From the NCBI GenBank assembly GCA_018223385.1, contig JAGTTR010000004.1, positions 1 to 64,000 of the forward strand: a stretch of DNA of 64,000 nt. The letters run 5' to 3'. The stretch is from Oscillospiraceae bacterium Marseille-Q3528. GTDB lineage: Bacteria > Bacillota > Clostridia > Lachnospirales > Lachnospiraceae. The notes under the pieces were generated by a model. It saw only the letters and a program-made list of their open reading frames with translations, was not told where the DNA came from and did not search any database. The position numbers and the translations under genes are program-made. Shown here piece by piece: positions 61,781 to 64,000 of this stretch (position 1 is its first letter; every line of letters starts with the position of its first letter).

Positions 61781-64000
61781 ATGGTAAAACAGTACAGAAT
61801 TAATATAGACGGAAAAGAAATCACGGCACTTCCGGGACAGACCATTCTGGAGGCTGCCAGAGAGAATGATATTTACATTCCGTCCCTCTGTTATGACGAG
61901 CGGATGGAAGTATACGGTGCCTGCGGCATCTGTGTCGTGGAGGTGGAGGGCAATCCGAAGCTTCTGAAGGCATGTGCCACAGAGGTTGCACCGGGTATGG
62001 TGGTACATACGAAGACAGACCGGGTACGGGAGTCCAGAAAGACAAACCTGGAGCTGCTTCTGTCCAACCATGTGGGTGACTGCCGCCCGCCGTGCGCCAA
62101 GGAGTGTCCGGCACAGACAGACTGCCAGGGCTATGTGGGACTGATCGCTACCGGTCATTACCGCGAGGCCATTGAGCTGATCCGCGAGAAGATCCCGCTT
62201 CCGGGCTCCATCGGTCGGGTATGTCCGCATCCGTGTGAGGCTGCCTGCCGCAGAGGTTTAAAGGATGAGCCGGTATCCATCGCATGGCTGAAACGGTTTG
62301 CCGCAGAGCAGGACGCAGCATCTGACGATCCGTTTATCCCGGAGATCGCAGAGAGCACAGGCAAGAAGGTTGCCATCATCGGCGCAGGCCCTTACGGACT
62401 GTCCATGGCATACTTCCTTCGTCAGGAAGGCCACGAGGTAACCATTTACGAGTCCATGCCCAAGGCCGGTGGTATGCTCCGTTACGGTATTCCGGAATAT
62501 CGTCTGCCCAAGCAGGTGCTGGACGAGGAGATCGACCGGATCTGCCAGATGGGTGTGACCCTTTTGACCAATGTAAAAGTAGGAACGGATATTTCCTTTG
62601 AGAGCATCCGTGAAAAATATGACGCTGTCTGTCTCGGAATCGGCGCCTGGAAGTCTACCGGCGTAGGCTGTGAGGGCGAAGATGCCATCGGCGTTGTCGG
62701 CGGTATTGATTTCCTGAGAAAAGCAGCAAGAAACGAGCAGCAGAAGGTTGGCGCGAGAGTTGCCATCGTGGGCGGCGGTAATACCGCTATGGATGCCTGC
62801 CGTACCGCAGTCCGCCTCGGCGCAGAGAAGGTATACAACGTATACCGCCGTACCGTGGACGAGATGCCTGCTGACCGGGTAGAGATCGAAGAGGCCCAGG
62901 AAGAGGGCGTCATCTTCAAAAACCTGACCAACCCGTTGAAGATCTGCAAGAACGCAGACGGCGCAGTGGACAAGATGATCCTGCAGGTGATGGAGCTTGG
63001 CGAGCCCGATGCTTCCGGCAGACGCGCCCCTGTTCCGGTGGAAGGCAAGACCGAAGAGCTGGATGTGGATATGGTCATCCTGGCCATCGGACAGGCTGTC
63101 AATCCGACCGGCATCGAGGGCCTGGAGCTGACCAGAAAGAAAGGTATCGTTTACGATAAGAATACATTCATGACATCCATCCCTGGCGTATTTGCCGGCG
63201 GTGACTGCGGAAACGACAAGATTTCCATCGCCATTGAGGCCATTGCAGATGCCAGAAAGGGAAGCGATATCGTTGATGCATATTTGAACGGCGAGACCAT
63301 CGCTTACGAGCCGGAGTATACCGTTGCCACCAGAAAGGTAACCGCTGAGACGTTTGAGGACCGGGAATATCAGTGCCGTCCGAAGATGGAGGAGCTGTCC
63401 CCGGAGGAGAGAAAAGACAACTTCCGTGAGATCGTGAAGGGCTACACCGAGGAGCAGGCCATTGCTGAGGCTTCCCGCTGCCTGGAATGCGGCTGCCATG
63501 ATTACTATGAGTGTAAACTGGTGCGCATGGCCAATGAGTACCATGTGAAACCGGAGCGTCTGGCTGGGGAGATGAACGAGAACGAGTGCAAGAACGATCA
63601 TCCGTTCATCATCCGTGACACGAATAAATGTATCCTGTGCGGCCTGTGCGTGCGTGCCTGCGAAGAGGTTATGGGCGTTGGTGCACTGGGATTTGTAAAA
63701 CGTGGTTTTGACACCGTTGTGCTTCCGGCTATGGGGAAATCCCTGAATGAGGCCGGCTGTATCTCCTGCGGACAGTGTGTCAGCGTCTGCCCGGTAGGTG
63801 CACTGGAAGAGCGCAGCGTCATGAATAAACCGGTTCCGCTGCCGACGGAGAAGAAGACCATGATCTGCGGTTACTGTTCCGTAGGCTGCAGCCTGACAAC
63901 CGAGAGCTGCGGCAGTGCTGTCCTGAAAGCAAACCCGGACAAAGAGGGTGCTGTGAACAAGGGTGTGCTGTGCATGGGCGGTAAGTTTGGATTTGCCAGC
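61781..64000 (+). CDS. Fused [2Fe-2S] / GltD-like FAD / formate-dehydrogenase-like oxidoreductase (partial, runs off the right edge)
   Basis: The first 740 codons of a gene with no stop in the window. Order: NuoG-like [2Fe-2S] domain (SLCYDERMEVYGACGICVVEV); a GltD-type Fe-S domain (CRPPCAKECPAQTDCQGY, CPHPCEAACRRG); FAD site GAGPYGLSMAYFL (~190) and NAD(P)H site VGGGNTAMDACRTAV (~330); two [4Fe-4S] motifs (CILCGLCVRAC, CISCGQCVSVCP). It ends in the Fe4S4 domain of molybdopterin enzymes (CGYCSVGCSL...NKGVLCMGGKFG). The missing part should be a Mo/W-bis-PGD catalytic domain of the FdhA type. With the two upstream genes it suggests an NAD(P)- and ferredoxin-linked formate dehydrogenase. AGGAGGTGC precedes the ATG. 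Confidence 0.9.
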   Translation, partial: MVKQYRINIDGKEITALPGQTILEAARENDIYIPSLCYDERMEVYGACGICVVEVEGNPKLLKACATEVAPGMVVHTKTDRVRESRKTNLELLLSNHVGDCRPPCAKECPAQTDCQGYVGLIATGHYREAIELIREKIPLPGSIGRVCPHPCEAACRRGLKDEPVSIAWLKRFAAEQDAASDDPFIPEIAESTGKKVAIIGAGPYGLSMAYFLRQEGHEVTIYESMPKAGGMLRYGIPEYRLPKQVLDEEIDRICQMGVTLLTNVKVGTDISFESIREKYDAVCLGIGAWKSTGVGCEGEDAIGVVGGIDFLRKAARNEQQKVGARVAIVGGGNTAMDACRTAVRLGAEKVYNVYRRTVDEMPADRVEIEEAQEEGVIFKNLTNPLKICKNADGAVDKMILQVMELGEPDASGRRAPVPVEGKTEELDVDMVILAIGQAVNPTGIEGLELTRKKGIVYDKNTFMTSIPGVFAGGDCGNDKISIAIEAIADARKGSDIVDAYLNGETIAYEPEYTVATRKVTAETFEDREYQCRPKMEELSPEERKDNFREIVKGYTEEQAIAEASRCLECGCHDYYECKLVRMANEYHVKPERLAGEMNENECKNDHPFIIRDTNKCILCGLCVRACEEVMGVGALGFVKRGFDTVVLPAMGKSLNEAGCISCGQCVSVCPVGALEERSVMNKPVPLPTEKKTMICGYCSVGCSLTTESCGSAVLKANPDKEGAVNKGVLCMGGKFGFAS

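Overview
The window looks like part of the chromosome of a strictly anaerobic, endospore-forming Clostridia bacterium, most likely a Lachnospiraceae member. The evidence is a bacterial V/A-type ATPase operon, [FeFe]-hydrogenase and NuoEF-type modules, spoIIA and spoVA sporulation genes, a T-box-controlled valS, and a moderately GC-rich coding sequence with Firmicutes-type ribosome binding sites. No rRNA, prophage, transposase or CRISPR array is visible.

Layout. (1) 174-8819: a nine-gene V-type ATPase operon (G/H-I-K-E-C-F-A-B-D) with a predicted Na+ site in the proteolipid. (2) 8.9-15.5 kb: ZIP metal transporter, tRNA-Pro, AzlCD amino-acid exporter, a GAF-LuxR regulator, a transaldolase-family enzyme beside methylglyoxal synthase, a class V aminotransferase, and a second MGS-fold protein that has lost its catalytic residues. 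(3) 15.6-31.2 kb: hybrid cluster protein, a large membrane HD-GYP/GGDEF protein, amino-acid permease plus M18 aminopeptidase, tcdA, uvrC, T-box and valS, and an LtaS-like sulfatase. (4) 31.2-42.4 kb: folC, a 48-aa protein, a TPR protein, spoIIAA-spoIIAB-sigF, a hybrid histidine kinase, and spoVAA-AB-AC-AD split by an AbiE-like pair. (5) 42.5-50.5 kb: DUF1846 protein, a HydC/ferredoxin/HydB/HydA hydrogenase operon, and a detached spoVAE. (6) 50.6-59.3 kb: a YdjI/YdjG/YdjH-like membrane-stress cluster (SPFH, zinc ribbon, TPM), a membrane protein, a repeat-rich beta-helix lipoprotein and an Rpn-family nuclease. (7) 59.5-64.0 kb: a second NuoE/NuoF pair followed by a very large fused iron-sulfur/FAD/formate-dehydrogenase-like protein that runs off the right edge.

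Together the genes suggest an energy metabolism in which NADH, ferredoxin, H2 and probably formate are interconverted by two related NuoEF-type complexes, with ion gradients handled by the V-type ATPase.

The most unusual feature is a family of intergenic elements of about 130-180 bp at 20.3, 44.1 (twice in tandem), 49.0 and 54.7 kb, with a short remnant at 34.2 kb. Most have GTTCAG.../...CTGAAC inverted ends. All carry internal stem-loops whose paired bases differ between copies while pairing is kept, and one hairpin has an invariant GCAAGC core. This looks like a conserved folded RNA or DNA element with no protein partner visible here.
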